A stretch of 62,624 nucleotides of DNA from the NCBI GenBank assembly GCA_964538345.1, contig CAZIFF010000002.1:1-62624 (forward strand), written 5' to 3'. This DNA is from JAGOTN01 sp964538345. Lineage in GTDB: Bacteria; Patescibacteriota; Minisyncoccia; Phycocordibacterales; JAACPR01. A model generated the notes under the pieces. It was not told the origin of the DNA. It did no database searches and was given only the letters and a program-made list of their open reading frames with translations. Positions 25,506-33,600 of this stretch are shown here, one piece after another. How positions within the stretch are numbered: position 1 is the first letter of the stretch; each line of letters begins with the position of its first letter. The position numbers and the translations under genes were made by a program.

Positions 25506-25766
25506 ACAAACTGTGTATAAGCTGTTTATATAGCTGTGAATTTGAAGGGGGACAAGTGAAGGAAAACAACTGATTAAAAACTTAATAAAAAAATCATTTT
25601 GTGGAAAGTGAAAACTAATCAACAAGATATTAAATTTTTTCCACAGGTTTTTAAAAAAGTTTTTTCCAAAAGAGATTTATTTAACAAAGATATTTTAAAG
25701 TTATACACTTTTCCACAGGTATAAAAATAATAATAAATTCTTTAATTAAAAATAATAAACAATTAG
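25506..25766. other. Probable chromosomal replication origin (oriC)
   Basis: The dnaA-dnaN intergenic region contains a perfect DnaA box in reverse (TGTGTATAA, 25512-25520), near-matches TGTTTATAT (25523-25531), TGTGGAAAG (25600-25608), TTATACACT (25701-25709), and two copies of TTTTCCACAGGT (25637-25648 and 25709-25720). The last 50 bases before dnaN are almost pure A/T (AATAATAATAAATTC onward) and could be the unwinding element. Position between dnaA and dnaN is the commonest bacterial origin location. Confidence 0.8.
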
Positions 25767-26867
25767 ATGAAATTAATTTGCTCAAAAGAAAAACTGCATA
25801 ACACTGTAAGTAAAGCAGAAAGAATAACTGGTAAGAATTCAACACTACCTGTTCTTTCTTGTATTATCTTGGAAGCAAAGAACAATCAGTTAATTGTTAG
25901 ATCTACAAACTTAGATCTTGGTATTGAAAACACTATTCCGGTTAAAGTGGAATCAGAGGGGATTGTGGCAATACCAGGAGGATTATTACTTCAATATCTT
26001 TCAAACATCTCAGAAGACGAAAATATCACCCTAGAACTTGTAAATAAAAATATTTTAATAACATCAAGCAAAAACGAAACAACAATAAAAACTTTAGCTC
26101 ATGATGATTTTCCAACAATTCCAAGAGTTGAAAATGTTAATACATGTAAAATCTCAGTTATATCTTTAGTTCATGGAATGAAATCAGTTTGGTATAGCGC
26201 CTCTGTATCAAGTATGAAACCAGAACTTTCTAGTGTTTATTTGTATCCCAAAGATAACAACCTAATGTTTGTTGCTACAGACTCTTTTAGATTGGCAGAA
26301 AAAAAGATAGAAACAAAAGAACTAGACAATTTTGAAAGTGTTCTGGTTCCATTTAGAAACGTGGGTGAAATTGTGAGAATATTTGATGGTTTAAGAGGTG
26401 ATGTAGAAGTTCGATTTGATAATGGGCAAGTGGCCTTTGTTTATGATGGTATTTATTTGGTTTCAAGAATTGTTGATGGAAACTTTCCTGATTATCAACA
26501 AATTATCCCAAAAGAAAATTCAACAGAAGTTGTTGTTTTAAAACAAGATTTGATTAATGCTCTAAAACTATCAAATGTCTTTTCTGATAAATTCAATCAA
26601 ATCCACATGATAATCAGACCTTCTGATGGTGTTTTTGAAATATCTTCTAAAAACGTAGATAAAGGAGAAAATAAAAACAACGTAGATGGAACTCTTCGTG
26701 GAGAAGCTGTTGAAATAAGTTTCAATCATAAATATTTAGGAGACGCTTTTGGTTCTATAAATTCTGACAGCTTAATATTGATGTTTAATGGTTCAAATAA
26801 ACCAATGGTAATGAGAGGAGTGAATGATGCGAGCTTCATGTATCTTGTGATGCCTCTAAATCGCTAA
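25767..26867 (+). CDS. dnaN: DNA polymerase III sliding clamp (beta subunit)
   Basis: The clamp is a ring-shaped dimer that tethers polymerase to DNA. The 366-residue product has the normal three-domain length: it opens with KLICSKEKLHNTVSKAERIT and SNTLPVLSCIILEA-like residues (STLPVLSCIILEAK), shows a DSFRLAEKK motif in domain II near residue 170, and ends with the typical KPMVMRG...FMYLVMPLNR tail that forms the peptide-binding pocket. It directly follows the origin, and recF and gyrB do not follow it here. Confidence 0.97.
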   Translation: MKLICSKEKLHNTVSKAERITGKNSTLPVLSCIILEAKNNQLIVRSTNLDLGIENTIPVKVESEGIVAIPGGLLLQYLSNISEDENITLELVNKNILITSSKNETTIKTLAHDDFPTIPRVENVNTCKISVISLVHGMKSVWYSASVSSMKPELSSVYLYPKDNNLMFVATDSFRLAEKKIETKELDNFESVLVPFRNVGEIVRIFDGLRGDVEVRFDNGQVAFVYDGIYLVSRIVDGNFPDYQQIIPKENSTEVVVLKQDLINALKLSNVFSDKFNQIHMIIRPSDGVFEISSKNVDKGENKNNVDGTLRGEAVEISFNHKYLGDAFGSINSDSLILMFNGSNKPMVMRGVNDASFMYLVMPLNR

Positions 26868-26899
26868 AAATTGACCTGTGTTGATTTTAAAACATCATA

Positions 26900-27136
26900 A
26901 TGAATCAGATTAGCTTATTCTTAAAAAAATACGAAAATTTAGGATTTAAAGAGTTTGATCTAAAACGAAAAATCATTGAAGTTGTTAAAGATGAAATAGG
27001 TTTAGAATTAAAACAAGACGATATAAAAATAAATGAAAAAGAAGTTCGTATAAACACAAGCGGTGCAGCAAAATCAGAACTACTTCTTAAAAAAAGAATT
27101 ATTGAGGAAAAAATTAACGAAATTAAATTGATTTAA
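26900..27136 (+). CDS. Small DciA-like (DUF721-type) protein, tentative
   Basis: A 78-residue basic protein starting 33 bases after dnaN. The first half is helical (FKEFDLKRKIIEVVKDEIGLEL); the second has an IKINEKEVRINTSGAAKSEL strand followed by a LLLKKRIIEEKINE helix. The strand-then-helix pattern resembles the KH-like core of DciA (DUF721), the helicase loader of bacteria lacking DnaC, often found near dnaA-dnaN. At 78 residues it would hold only the core fold. The resemblance is by eye. It overlaps the convergent PBP1A gene by four bases. Confidence 0.55.
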   Translation: MNQISLFLKKYENLGFKEFDLKRKIIEVVKDEIGLELKQDDIKINEKEVRINTSGAAKSELLLKKRIIEEKINEIKLI

Positions 27137-29619
27137 TTTGCTCCGAATACAATTGTGTCTGAATATTTTTTACCTTCAATGTCTTCAAGTTCTACTGTAA
27201 GAGTATTTCCTGAATTTTTTATATTCTTTATTTTCTTTGGGGTAAATGAGAATGAGTTTGTGTTTAAATCAATAAAACCTTCATTTTTACCATTTATTGT
27301 TACTGTGGCTTCTTTGATTTGTGTCGTAATGTTGTTTAGTTGTATTGCAACATAAACCTCAGAATTTTCTATGAAAGATTCTCCGTTTCCTGGGTTTGTT
27401 ATTTTAATTTGAGGAGCGTTGGAATTATTTTCAATTTCGTTTGAGATTGAATTTCCTAACCAATTTTGAATAGCTGATTCCCACAACCAATATTGAGAAT
27501 CATTTTGTGGATTTCTAGGCTCTGCTCCTAGTGGATTGTTTTTATCTACCCAATGAAGAATTGAATGTGTTTGTCCATTGTTTGTATATGCCCAATTTCC
27601 AGAGATTATTGGTTTAGTATTTTCAGGTGTTGAATTTGGTTTATTAAATTCAGAATATGGTATTTTTTCTATTGCAACTTTCATGAATTCGTTCCACATT
27701 GGAGCAACAATAAATCCCGCTACTTTTTTCTCCATTGATCTGTTGTCGTTGTTTCCGGCCCAAGCTGCTACTGAAATTTCAGGAGTATAACCAACAATCC
27801 AAGCATCTCGATAATCATTTGTTGTACCTGTCTTTACTGCCACTCCTGGAATATTTAAATATGAGTTTGCACCGAAAGCTGGTGTTCTTGCGTTGTTGTC
27901 TGAAAGAATGTCAGAAATAAGACGCGCTGTTTGTTCTGGAAGAACTCTTTCATTTTCATCTTTAAATTCTTCTAGTTTTTTACCTTTTCTGTCGATAACT
28001 TCTAGAATTCCTTGGGTCTTGTGTTTTGTTCCGTCGTTTGCAAATACTCCATAAGCTGTGGCCATATCAATAGGGCGCACCTCTCCACCTCCTAGAACAA
28101 GGGTTAATCCGTATTGATCAACATTTGTAAGAGTCTCTAGACCCATTTTCTTTGCTAAATTAAGAGAGTCTTTTAATCCTGCAAGATATAAAACTTTAAC
28201 AGCTGGAATGTTCACAGATTGTGCTAATGCATTTCTTAAAGACATCGGCCCACGAAAAGCATTGTCGTAGTTTTGTGGGTTATAACAATCTCCACCAGAT
28301 GAACAAGTTGCTGAGAATTCTGTTGGAACATCAAAAATCATTGTCTCGGGCAAATATCCTTTGTTGAAAGCTTCTGCATAAACAATTGGTTTGAAAGCTG
28401 ATCCGGGTTGACGATTTGTTGTGGTGATATTAAAGTTTCCATCTATTTTTTCATCAAAATAATCTCTTGAACCAACCATCACTAAAACCTGCCCAGTTTT
28501 TGGGTCTGTAGCAACAATTGATGCGTTTTCTGCATTAAAACTAACTTCATTTTGAAGAGCATTTCTTTTTACTATCTCCTCGGCTTTTTGTTGCAACTCC
28601 CAATCTAATGTTGTTACAACTTTCAATCCTCCTTGTTCTATTGCTTCAGCTCCATACTTTTCTTCTAATTGTTCATAAATCCAGAACACGAAATGAGGGG
28701 CTTTGATTCCAAAGTTTTCTGGTTTTTCAAAGTTTACTTTTTCTTGAGAGGCAGAATCAAACTCTTCTTGAGATATAAAATTGTTTGAAAGCATTTCTTT
28801 TAGAACTTTGTTTTTTCTATTTTCTAAAGCTTCTAAATTATTTCCATATGGAGAATAGTAAGTTGGAGCTTGGGGTAGGGCGGCCAAATATGCTGATTCT
28901 GCTAGGGTTAAATCTTTAGCATCTTTTCCAAAAAATCTTCTGGATGCTTCTTGTATTCCATAAACAGTTCCTCCGTATGGGATTTCATTTAAATAAAGCT
29001 CAAGAATCTGATCTTTTGAAAGTTGTTGCTCGAGTCTTGGTGCAAGAATCCACTCTTTTAATTTTCTTGAGATTTTTTTATCTTGTGTAAGTAGGGCGTT
29101 TTTTATTACTTGTTGAGTAATTGTAGAACCACCTTGGCCGCTTAGAAGATTTCCTTCTGTTATGTTTGTTAAGATTGCTCTCAAAATAGCTTTCGGTTCA
29201 ATACCGTTGTGATTGTAAAAATTAGAATCTTCAATAGCAATAGATGCTTTTTCTGCGTAGTCGCTTATTTGATCAAGAGTGATAACTGTTCTTGTAACTT
29301 CTCCATGAACATCAAAAAGCACAACTCTACCTGTTCTGTCATAAATTTTTGTAGATTGAGCAACTTGTCTTTCTGAGAAGTTGTCTAAGTTGGGCATTTC
29401 AAAACTAGCAACCCAAAGCAAGAACAATCCTGTGAATACAAAAAATAATATTAGCCCGGCTAAAATAAGTTTTTTTGTACCTAGAGCTAATGTTTTTGTA
29501 ATCATGTTTGCGGTGTGGTTACCTCCCCAATTGATAAAAGATTGCGCTTTCTTTGTAGAGCTGTTTAGTAGTTTTTTTGATCTTTGCACTAAAACATTAT
29601 AGCGCTTATTTATATTCAT
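27133..29619 (-). CDS. Class A penicillin-binding protein (PBP1A-like)
   Basis: A bifunctional peptidoglycan synthase. One N-terminal membrane helix (KLILAGLILFFVFTGLFLLWV) is followed by the glycosyltransferase domain with EDSNFYNHNGIE, GGSTITQQVIKN, RKLKEWILA and ILELYLNEIPYG motifs. The transpeptidase domain has the active-site SxxK in QPGSAFKPI, the SVN of AQSVNIP, and KTGTTN. A C-terminal Ig-like extension of about 90 residues (ITNPGNGESF, VTINGKNEGFIDL) follows. I used the ATG at 29619. TATATT lies nine bases upstream with TTGACC 18 bases before it, a near-consensus promoter. Confidence 0.95.
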   Translation of the reverse strand: MNINKRYNVLVQRSKKLLNSSTKKAQSFINWGGNHTANMITKTLALGTKKLILAGLILFFVFTGLFLLWVASFEMPNLDNFSERQVAQSTKIYDRTGRVVLFDVHGEVTRTVITLDQISDYAEKASIAIEDSNFYNHNGIEPKAILRAILTNITEGNLLSGQGGSTITQQVIKNALLTQDKKISRKLKEWILAPRLEQQLSKDQILELYLNEIPYGGTVYGIQEASRRFFGKDAKDLTLAESAYLAALPQAPTYYSPYGNNLEALENRKNKVLKEMLSNNFISQEEFDSASQEKVNFEKPENFGIKAPHFVFWIYEQLEEKYGAEAIEQGGLKVVTTLDWELQQKAEEIVKRNALQNEVSFNAENASIVATDPKTGQVLVMVGSRDYFDEKIDGNFNITTTNRQPGSAFKPIVYAEAFNKGYLPETMIFDVPTEFSATCSSGGDCYNPQNYDNAFRGPMSLRNALAQSVNIPAVKVLYLAGLKDSLNLAKKMGLETLTNVDQYGLTLVLGGGEVRPIDMATAYGVFANDGTKHKTQGILEVIDRKGKKLEEFKDENERVLPEQTARLISDILSDNNARTPAFGANSYLNIPGVAVKTGTTNDYRDAWIVGYTPEISVAAWAGNNDNRSMEKKVAGFIVAPMWNEFMKVAIEKIPYSEFNKPNSTPENTKPIISGNWAYTNNGQTHSILHWVDKNNPLGAEPRNPQNDSQYWLWESAIQNWLGNSISNEIENNSNAPQIKITNPGNGESFIENSEVYVAIQLNNITTQIKEATVTINGKNEGFIDLNTNSFSFTPKKIKNIKNSGNTLTVELEDIEGKKYSDTIVFGAN

Positions 29620-29694
29620 AGTGTGGGGAATATACAACAAAGTGTATTAAAAGGTCAATTTATTTTGTTTCAATAAAATGCTAAACTTTAAATT

Positions 29695-30915
29695 ATGTTT
29701 TTCGGGAAAAAAGTAGAAGTAAATACTGATGAGAAAAAAATCAACGACTTATTGGCCCGTGGGGTAGAGGATGTTTTGGTTCGCGAGTCTTTGGTTTCAA
29801 GATTAAAATCAGGAGAGCAACTAAGAATCAAGCTTGGTGTTGATCCAACTTCTGCAAATATTCATTTAGGACGAGCTATTGTTATTAGAAAATTGAGAGA
29901 TTTTCAAAGATTGGGACACAAGGTAATTTTTTTAGTAGGTGATTTTACTGCTCAAATTGGGGATCCATCAGATAAGCTTGAGAAGCGCCCAATGCTTACA
30001 ACTGAAAAAATAAAGGAGAATTTAAAAACATACAAAGAACAAGTCGGAAAAATTATTGATTTGAATAAAGCAGAATTTGTTTTTAATAGTTCTTGGCTTT
30101 CAAAATTAACTTTTAAAGAAGTTGCTGAATTGGCGGAAAGTTTTTCTGTGTCTCAAATGACTTCTCGTAGAAATTTTAAAGAAAGACTAGATAAGGGAGA
30201 CGAAGTTTCTTTGAGAGAGTTTTTGTATCCAATAATGCAAGGATACGATTCTGTTGCTTTAAAGTCTGATGTTGAGCTTGGAGGTTTTGACCAACTGTTT
30301 AATTTAAAAGCAGGGCGAACAATACAAAAACATTTTGGAATGAAAGAGCAAGATATTCTAACTACTTCAATGTTGGATGGAACAGACGGAAGAAAAATGT
30401 CTTCAAGTTGGGGGAATGTGATTGCAATAAATGATTCTGCAGATGAAATGTTTGGAAAAGTTATGTCTGTGCGAGATGAGTTGATAGAAAAATATTTTAT
30501 TTTGTGCACAGATGTTTCTTTGGAAGATATTTCTGAGATTATGAAAAAAGTTTCTGAAGGAGGAAATCCTAAAGATGCTAAATTGCGATTAGCTAAAGAA
30601 ATTGTGGCTCTGTATCACAATGAAAAAGAAGCTGACAAAGCAGAAGAAAATTGGGTGAAGACTTTTAGTGAAGGTGGTGTGCCTGATGAAATTAAAATTA
30701 TAAACACAGAAAATATAGTTGCTGTTAATTTGAATAATTTTACCTCTTTTATTGTTAGTGTTGGTGAGGTTTCTTCAAAATCAGAATGGAAAAGATTGGT
30801 TGAGCAGGGAGGGGTTAGTTTGGATGGAGAAAAAATTACAGATCCAAATATGGAAGTTAAAGATGGAGTGTTGAAGATTGGAAAGAAAAAGTTTTTGAAG
30901 ATAATTACAAAATAA
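29695..30915 (+). CDS. tyrS: Tyrosyl-tRNA synthetase
   Basis: Charges tRNA-Tyr. The class I signature HIGH is present as HLGR within GVDPTSANIHLGRAI (residues 48-62). GDFTAQIGDPS follows, the KMSKS loop is KMSSS near residue 236, and a C-terminal S4 RNA-binding domain (WKRLVEQGGVSLDGEKI) is intact. The 406-residue length is normal for the TyrRS-Z type. TAAACT lies seven bases before the ATG. The stop codon is inside the left arm of a long inverted repeat. Confidence 0.96.
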   Translation: MFFGKKVEVNTDEKKINDLLARGVEDVLVRESLVSRLKSGEQLRIKLGVDPTSANIHLGRAIVIRKLRDFQRLGHKVIFLVGDFTAQIGDPSDKLEKRPMLTTEKIKENLKTYKEQVGKIIDLNKAEFVFNSSWLSKLTFKEVAELAESFSVSQMTSRRNFKERLDKGDEVSLREFLYPIMQGYDSVALKSDVELGGFDQLFNLKAGRTIQKHFGMKEQDILTTSMLDGTDGRKMSSSWGNVIAINDSADEMFGKVMSVRDELIEKYFILCTDVSLEDISEIMKKVSEGGNPKDAKLRLAKEIVALYHNEKEADKAEENWVKTFSEGGVPDEIKIINTENIVAVNLNNFTSFIVSVGEVSSKSEWKRLVEQGGVSLDGEKITDPNMEVKDGVLKIGKKKFLKIITK

Positions 30916-30998
30916 AGCACCCTAAAATAATTTTCTGAAACATCTGCAGGCCGTAAGGCCGAAGCTGTTGAAGAAAATTATTTTAGGGTGCTTTATTT
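30910..30998. repeat. 27-bp perfect inverted repeat, bidirectional terminator or element
   Basis: The arms 30910-30936 and 30972-30998 are perfectly complementary over 27 bases. They are separated by a 35-base loop that holds its own GGCC-GTAA-GGCC hairpin. It lies between convergent genes tyrS and the acidic-protein gene. Function as a terminator for both is plausible, but the stem is far longer than other terminators here and its flanking T-runs are interrupted. Confidence 0.8.
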
Positions 30999-31003
30999 AA
31001 TAA

Positions 31004-31213
31004 TTAATATCCGTCTTCTTCTTCTACGTCGTCATAAACATCTTCCTCCTCGTCTTCATCTTCATCATCAAAACCTTCATCTTCATCTTCATCTTCTTCT
31101 AAACCAAGAACATCTACCGGTAAATCCAAATCATCTTCTTCATCAAAAATTTCTGGTATTGCACTATCCTCACTTAACTCCTCTTCTTTTAAAACATCTT
31201 CGTCGTCGCTCAT
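31004..31213 (-). CDS. Highly acidic small protein, 69 aa
   Basis: About two thirds of the residues are Asp or Glu, with only one Lys, ending in EEEDGY. Such a sequence is expected to be disordered. TATAAA lies upstream of the ATG at 31213 and the gene is followed by a strong inverted repeat. The plus-strand reading through the same bases is a His/Leu-rich shadow. Possible roles are a nucleic-acid mimic or a partner of a basic protein; nothing in the sequence decides. No named family recognised, although its tail is reminiscent of the acidic end of RNA polymerase delta. Confidence 0.6.
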   Translation of the reverse strand: MSDDEDVLKEEELSEDSAIPEIFDEEDDLDLPVDVLGLEEDEDEDEGFDDEDEDEEEDVYDDVEEEDGY

Positions 31214-31278
31214 GATTGTTTAAAATTTTCTTTATAATGTCATATATTTAACATAAGAAAAATTTTCTGCAAGAGGTA

Positions 31279-31764
31279 TTAGTTGTGGATATTTTTTAAT
31301 GTAGAAAAACAACATAAACCAACAGCAATCGCATCTACCTCGTCATCAATTTTTGTTTTAATATCAATCTTTGTTATAAGGCCAACCATTTTTGCAACTT
31401 GAGTTTTATCACTATTTCCTGCACCTGTAACAGATATTTTTATGGCCTGAGGGGAATATTCATTTACAATTAAACCTTCTTTAGCACATATCGCCACCAA
31501 GACTCCACGAGCCTCTGCTACTTTCAAAGCCGTCTTTGTGTTTTTGCTAAAAAATAAAGTTTCAATCGCCATTTGTTCTGGGTGAAATTCTTTTATGAGT
31601 CTTTCTATTTCAATTACAATTTTGGCTAATCTTTCGGCGTGGCTTTCTTTTGAAGATGTTCTAAAACAATCCGAATATAAAACAGTTTCTTTAGTGTTTT
31701 TTTCTTTCTCTAAAATAGCAATACCAAGCCTCTCGTATCCTGGATCAAAAGCAATTATTCGCAT
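31279..31764 (-). CDS. ruvC: Crossover junction endodeoxyribonuclease RuvC
   Basis: RuvC is the dimeric resolvase that cuts Holliday junctions. The four acidic catalytic residues are visible: Asp7 in FDPGYERLG, Glu in AIETLFF near residue 68, and two Asp in DDEVDAIAVGL near residue 142. The conserved SPQAIKISVTGAGNSDKTQV block is intact. Length 161 is normal. A TGATACAAT extended -10 sits six bases upstream of the ATG. Its partners ruvB (32533) and ruvA (45221) are in separate positions, not in one operon. Confidence 0.95.
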   Translation of the reverse strand: MRIIAFDPGYERLGIAILEKEKNTKETVLYSDCFRTSSKESHAERLAKIVIEIERLIKEFHPEQMAIETLFFSKNTKTALKVAEARGVLVAICAKEGLIVNEYSPQAIKISVTGAGNSDKTQVAKMVGLITKIDIKTKIDDEVDAIAVGLCCFSTLKNIHN

Positions 31765-31779
31765 TTATGAATTGTATCA
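31765..31779 (-). promoter_or_regulatory. Extended -10 element of ruvC, leaderless start
   Basis: On the minus strand TGATACAAT is followed by six bases and the ATG at 31764, the same arrangement as on the plus strand. Confidence 0.6.
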
Positions 31780-31783
31780 AAAG

Positions 31784-32314
31784 TTAGGCGGCGTTTGTGT
31801 ATACACCTTGAACGTCGTCACTTTCTTCAAGATTATCAAGTAGTTCACCAAGTTTCTCTCCGTCTGATTCGTTGACTTCAATTGTTGAATTTGGAATCCA
31901 TTCACTTTCTTTTTTTGAAAATGCCCAAGCCGCTGCACCTGGTGTAGCTAGTTCGAAACCGTTTTTGCTGAAAATATGTCTAATTTCTGCTGCTGTGCGA
32001 TTTTTATTATCTGTTAGTGTTTCGATAATCAGCGCTACGCCACCTGGGCCATAACCCTCGTATGTCACAGAATCCATCGCCACAGAACCAGATTCGGTAC
32101 CTTTTTTAATAGCTCGCTCAATATTGTCTTTGGGCATATTTTCTTTCCGAGCCATTTCCATAATCGTGATTAGAGATGGTGAAGTCATGTTTCCTCCAAC
32201 TTTTTTAGATTCATTTGTTAGAAGACGAGATAAACGTGAAAAAACTTTGCTTTTCTTCGCATCTTCTCCTTCCTTCTTTCTTTTAATTTTTGACCATTTA
32301 TTATGTCCTGACAT
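31784..32314 (-). CDS. YebC/PmpR-family protein, shortened
   Basis: The family comprises transcription regulators and the translation factor relieving ribosome stalling. The N-terminal domain (SGHNKWSKIKRKKEGEDAKK) and the YEGYGPGGVALIIETLTDNKNRTAAEIRH signature are intact. After GAAAWAF the sequence moves almost directly to the family's C-terminal strand-helix IPNSTIEVNESDGEKL and ends DDVQGVYTNA. The 176-residue product therefore lacks the roughly 65-residue middle domain of normal YebC (about 240 residues). The reading frame is intact, so this is a domain loss rather than a frameshift. TATTCT lies seven bases before the ATG. Confidence 0.93.
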   Translation of the reverse strand: MSGHNKWSKIKRKKEGEDAKKSKVFSRLSRLLTNESKKVGGNMTSPSLITIMEMARKENMPKDNIERAIKKGTESGSVAMDSVTYEGYGPGGVALIIETLTDNKNRTAAEIRHIFSKNGFELATPGAAAWAFSKKESEWIPNSTIEVNESDGEKLGELLDNLEESDDVQGVYTNAA

Positions 32315-32361
32315 AGATAAGAGAATAACAAAATTTTATAAAAAAGAAAAAGCAATTGAAA

Positions 32362-32481
32362 TCAAGAGATTGGACTAAAACCCATTACATCTTGAATTGG
32401 AATGAACGGGTTGTCTTTGATTCTTTTGATTATAATTGCAAATACGACTGCTATTGTTAATTGAAAAAGTGCCAATTTCAT
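32362..32481 (-). CDS. Possible 39-aa membrane miniprotein
   Basis: An ATG at 32481 opens a 39-codon frame with one hydrophobic helix (LALFQLTIAVVFAIII), then KRIKDNPFIPIQDVMGFSP and a TGA stop. The pattern of one helix, a positive cluster and a short polar tail is typical of real membrane miniproteins. It is the only coding potential I see in the 218-base gap between yebC and ruvB. No ribosome-binding site is evident. Confidence 0.4.
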   Translation of the reverse strand: MKLALFQLTIAVVFAIIIKRIKDNPFIPIQDVMGFSPIS

Positions 32482-32532
32482 ATCCGTAAAAGGGTTGAGG
32501 TTTAAAACAATAAAACCACAACTATAAAAAAA

Positions 32533-33546
32533 TTACAATCCTAAACTTGGTGGTGTTTTGTCCAGATGTTTATACGCTTTCTCTGTGGCGATTCTTCCGC
32601 GAGGAGTTCTTTCTATCATTCCGAGTTGTATTAAATACGGTTCGTGAAATTCTTCTACGGTAGAAACTTCTTCATGTAGTGCTGTTGCTAAAGTATTTAA
32701 ACCAACTGGGCCACCGTTAAATTTTTCTATAAGAACACGAAGCACTTCACGGTCTGTGCGAGTAAGACCGAGCTCATCAATGTCTAGCATTTTCAATGCC
32801 TCACAAACATTTTCTTTATGCAAAGGCTCTTTTTTGATTTGTGCTAAGTCGCGACATCTTTTTAAAAGATAATTTGCGGTACGAGGAGTGCTGCGACTTC
32901 TTTTTGAAATTTCTTGTGCAGCTGTATCTTCTAATTCTATATTTAAAATGTTTGCTGATCTTTTTAAAATACTAACTATTTCATTTTCTGTATAAAATTC
33001 TAGACGATGTGTTCCTCCAGAGAATCTTGAGCGTAATGGGGAAGAGAGCATCGCGATTCTTGTTGTGGCAGCGATTAAAGTGAATGGAGGAAGATCTAGT
33101 TGGATGGTTCTTGCAGATGGACCTTTACCAATAATTATGTCCAAGACACCTGATTCCATCGCAGGGTAAAGCACTTCTTCAATTGTGCGATTTAGTCTGT
33201 GAATTTCATCTATAAAAAGTATGTCTCCAGCAGAGAGATTTGTAAGAATTGAAGCAAGATCTCCAACTTTTTCGATTGAAGGGCCAGAGGTGATTTTTAT
33301 TTGCGCTCCGATGTGTTTTGCGATAAGGTATGCCAGCGTTGTCTTTCCAAGCCCAGGCGGTCCATAAAATAAAATATGTTCTGGAGGGTGTCCGCGTTCG
33401 CGAGCAGCCTCCAATAAAACATTGAGATTCTCTTTAATTGATTGTTGACCAACGTATTCGTCCCAAATACCGGGACGTAATTCTTTATCAAGAAAAGAGG
33501 CCTCTCCTTGTATACCGTTTGAAGTTTGGTTTGGGTGTGTTGACAT
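32533..33546 (-). CDS. ruvB: Holliday junction branch-migration helicase RuvB
   Basis: RuvB is the hexameric motor that migrates Holliday junctions with RuvA. The protein has LRPGIWDEYVGQ near the start, Walker A YGPPGLGKTTLA, Walker B ILFIDEIHRL, the PSARTIQLDLPPFTLIAATTR sensor I region and the C-terminal winged helix (GPVGLNTLATAL, PYLIQLGMIERTPRGR). I used the ATG at 33546; the longer upstream frame does not add conserved residues. A promoter-like TATAGT lies on the minus strand 16 bases upstream of the start, back-to-back with the 6S-like RNA. Confidence 0.96.
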   Translation of the reverse strand: MSTHPNQTSNGIQGEASFLDKELRPGIWDEYVGQQSIKENLNVLLEAARERGHPPEHILFYGPPGLGKTTLAYLIAKHIGAQIKITSGPSIEKVGDLASILTNLSAGDILFIDEIHRLNRTIEEVLYPAMESGVLDIIIGKGPSARTIQLDLPPFTLIAATTRIAMLSSPLRSRFSGGTHRLEFYTENEIVSILKRSANILNIELEDTAAQEISKRSRSTPRTANYLLKRCRDLAQIKKEPLHKENVCEALKMLDIDELGLTRTDREVLRVLIEKFNGGPVGLNTLATALHEEVSTVEEFHEPYLIQLGMIERTPRGRIATEKAYKHLDKTPPSLGL

Positions 33547-33588
33547 TTTATTTAAATATGTTACTATACACATGCAACTGCATACAGT

Positions 33589-33594
33589 GATATT
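33589..33594 (+). promoter_or_regulatory. -10 element of the 6S-like RNA
   Basis: GATATT lies so that initiation seven bases later falls at 33601, the first base of the RNA closing stem. No good -35 hexamer is seen. Confidence 0.4.
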
Positions 33595-33600
33595 TGAAAC

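Noticed and set aside
31010..31200. TTC/ATC-rich stretch looking like a microsatellite or short tandem repeat
   Set aside because: The units are not regular and the stretch is explained by coding for Asp/Glu runs.
30988..31215. A plus-strand ORF rich in His and Leu
   Set aside because: It is the antisense shadow of the acidic-protein gene: GAA/GAT-rich codons read backward give TTC/ATC-type repeats. The minus strand has the promoter and start context.
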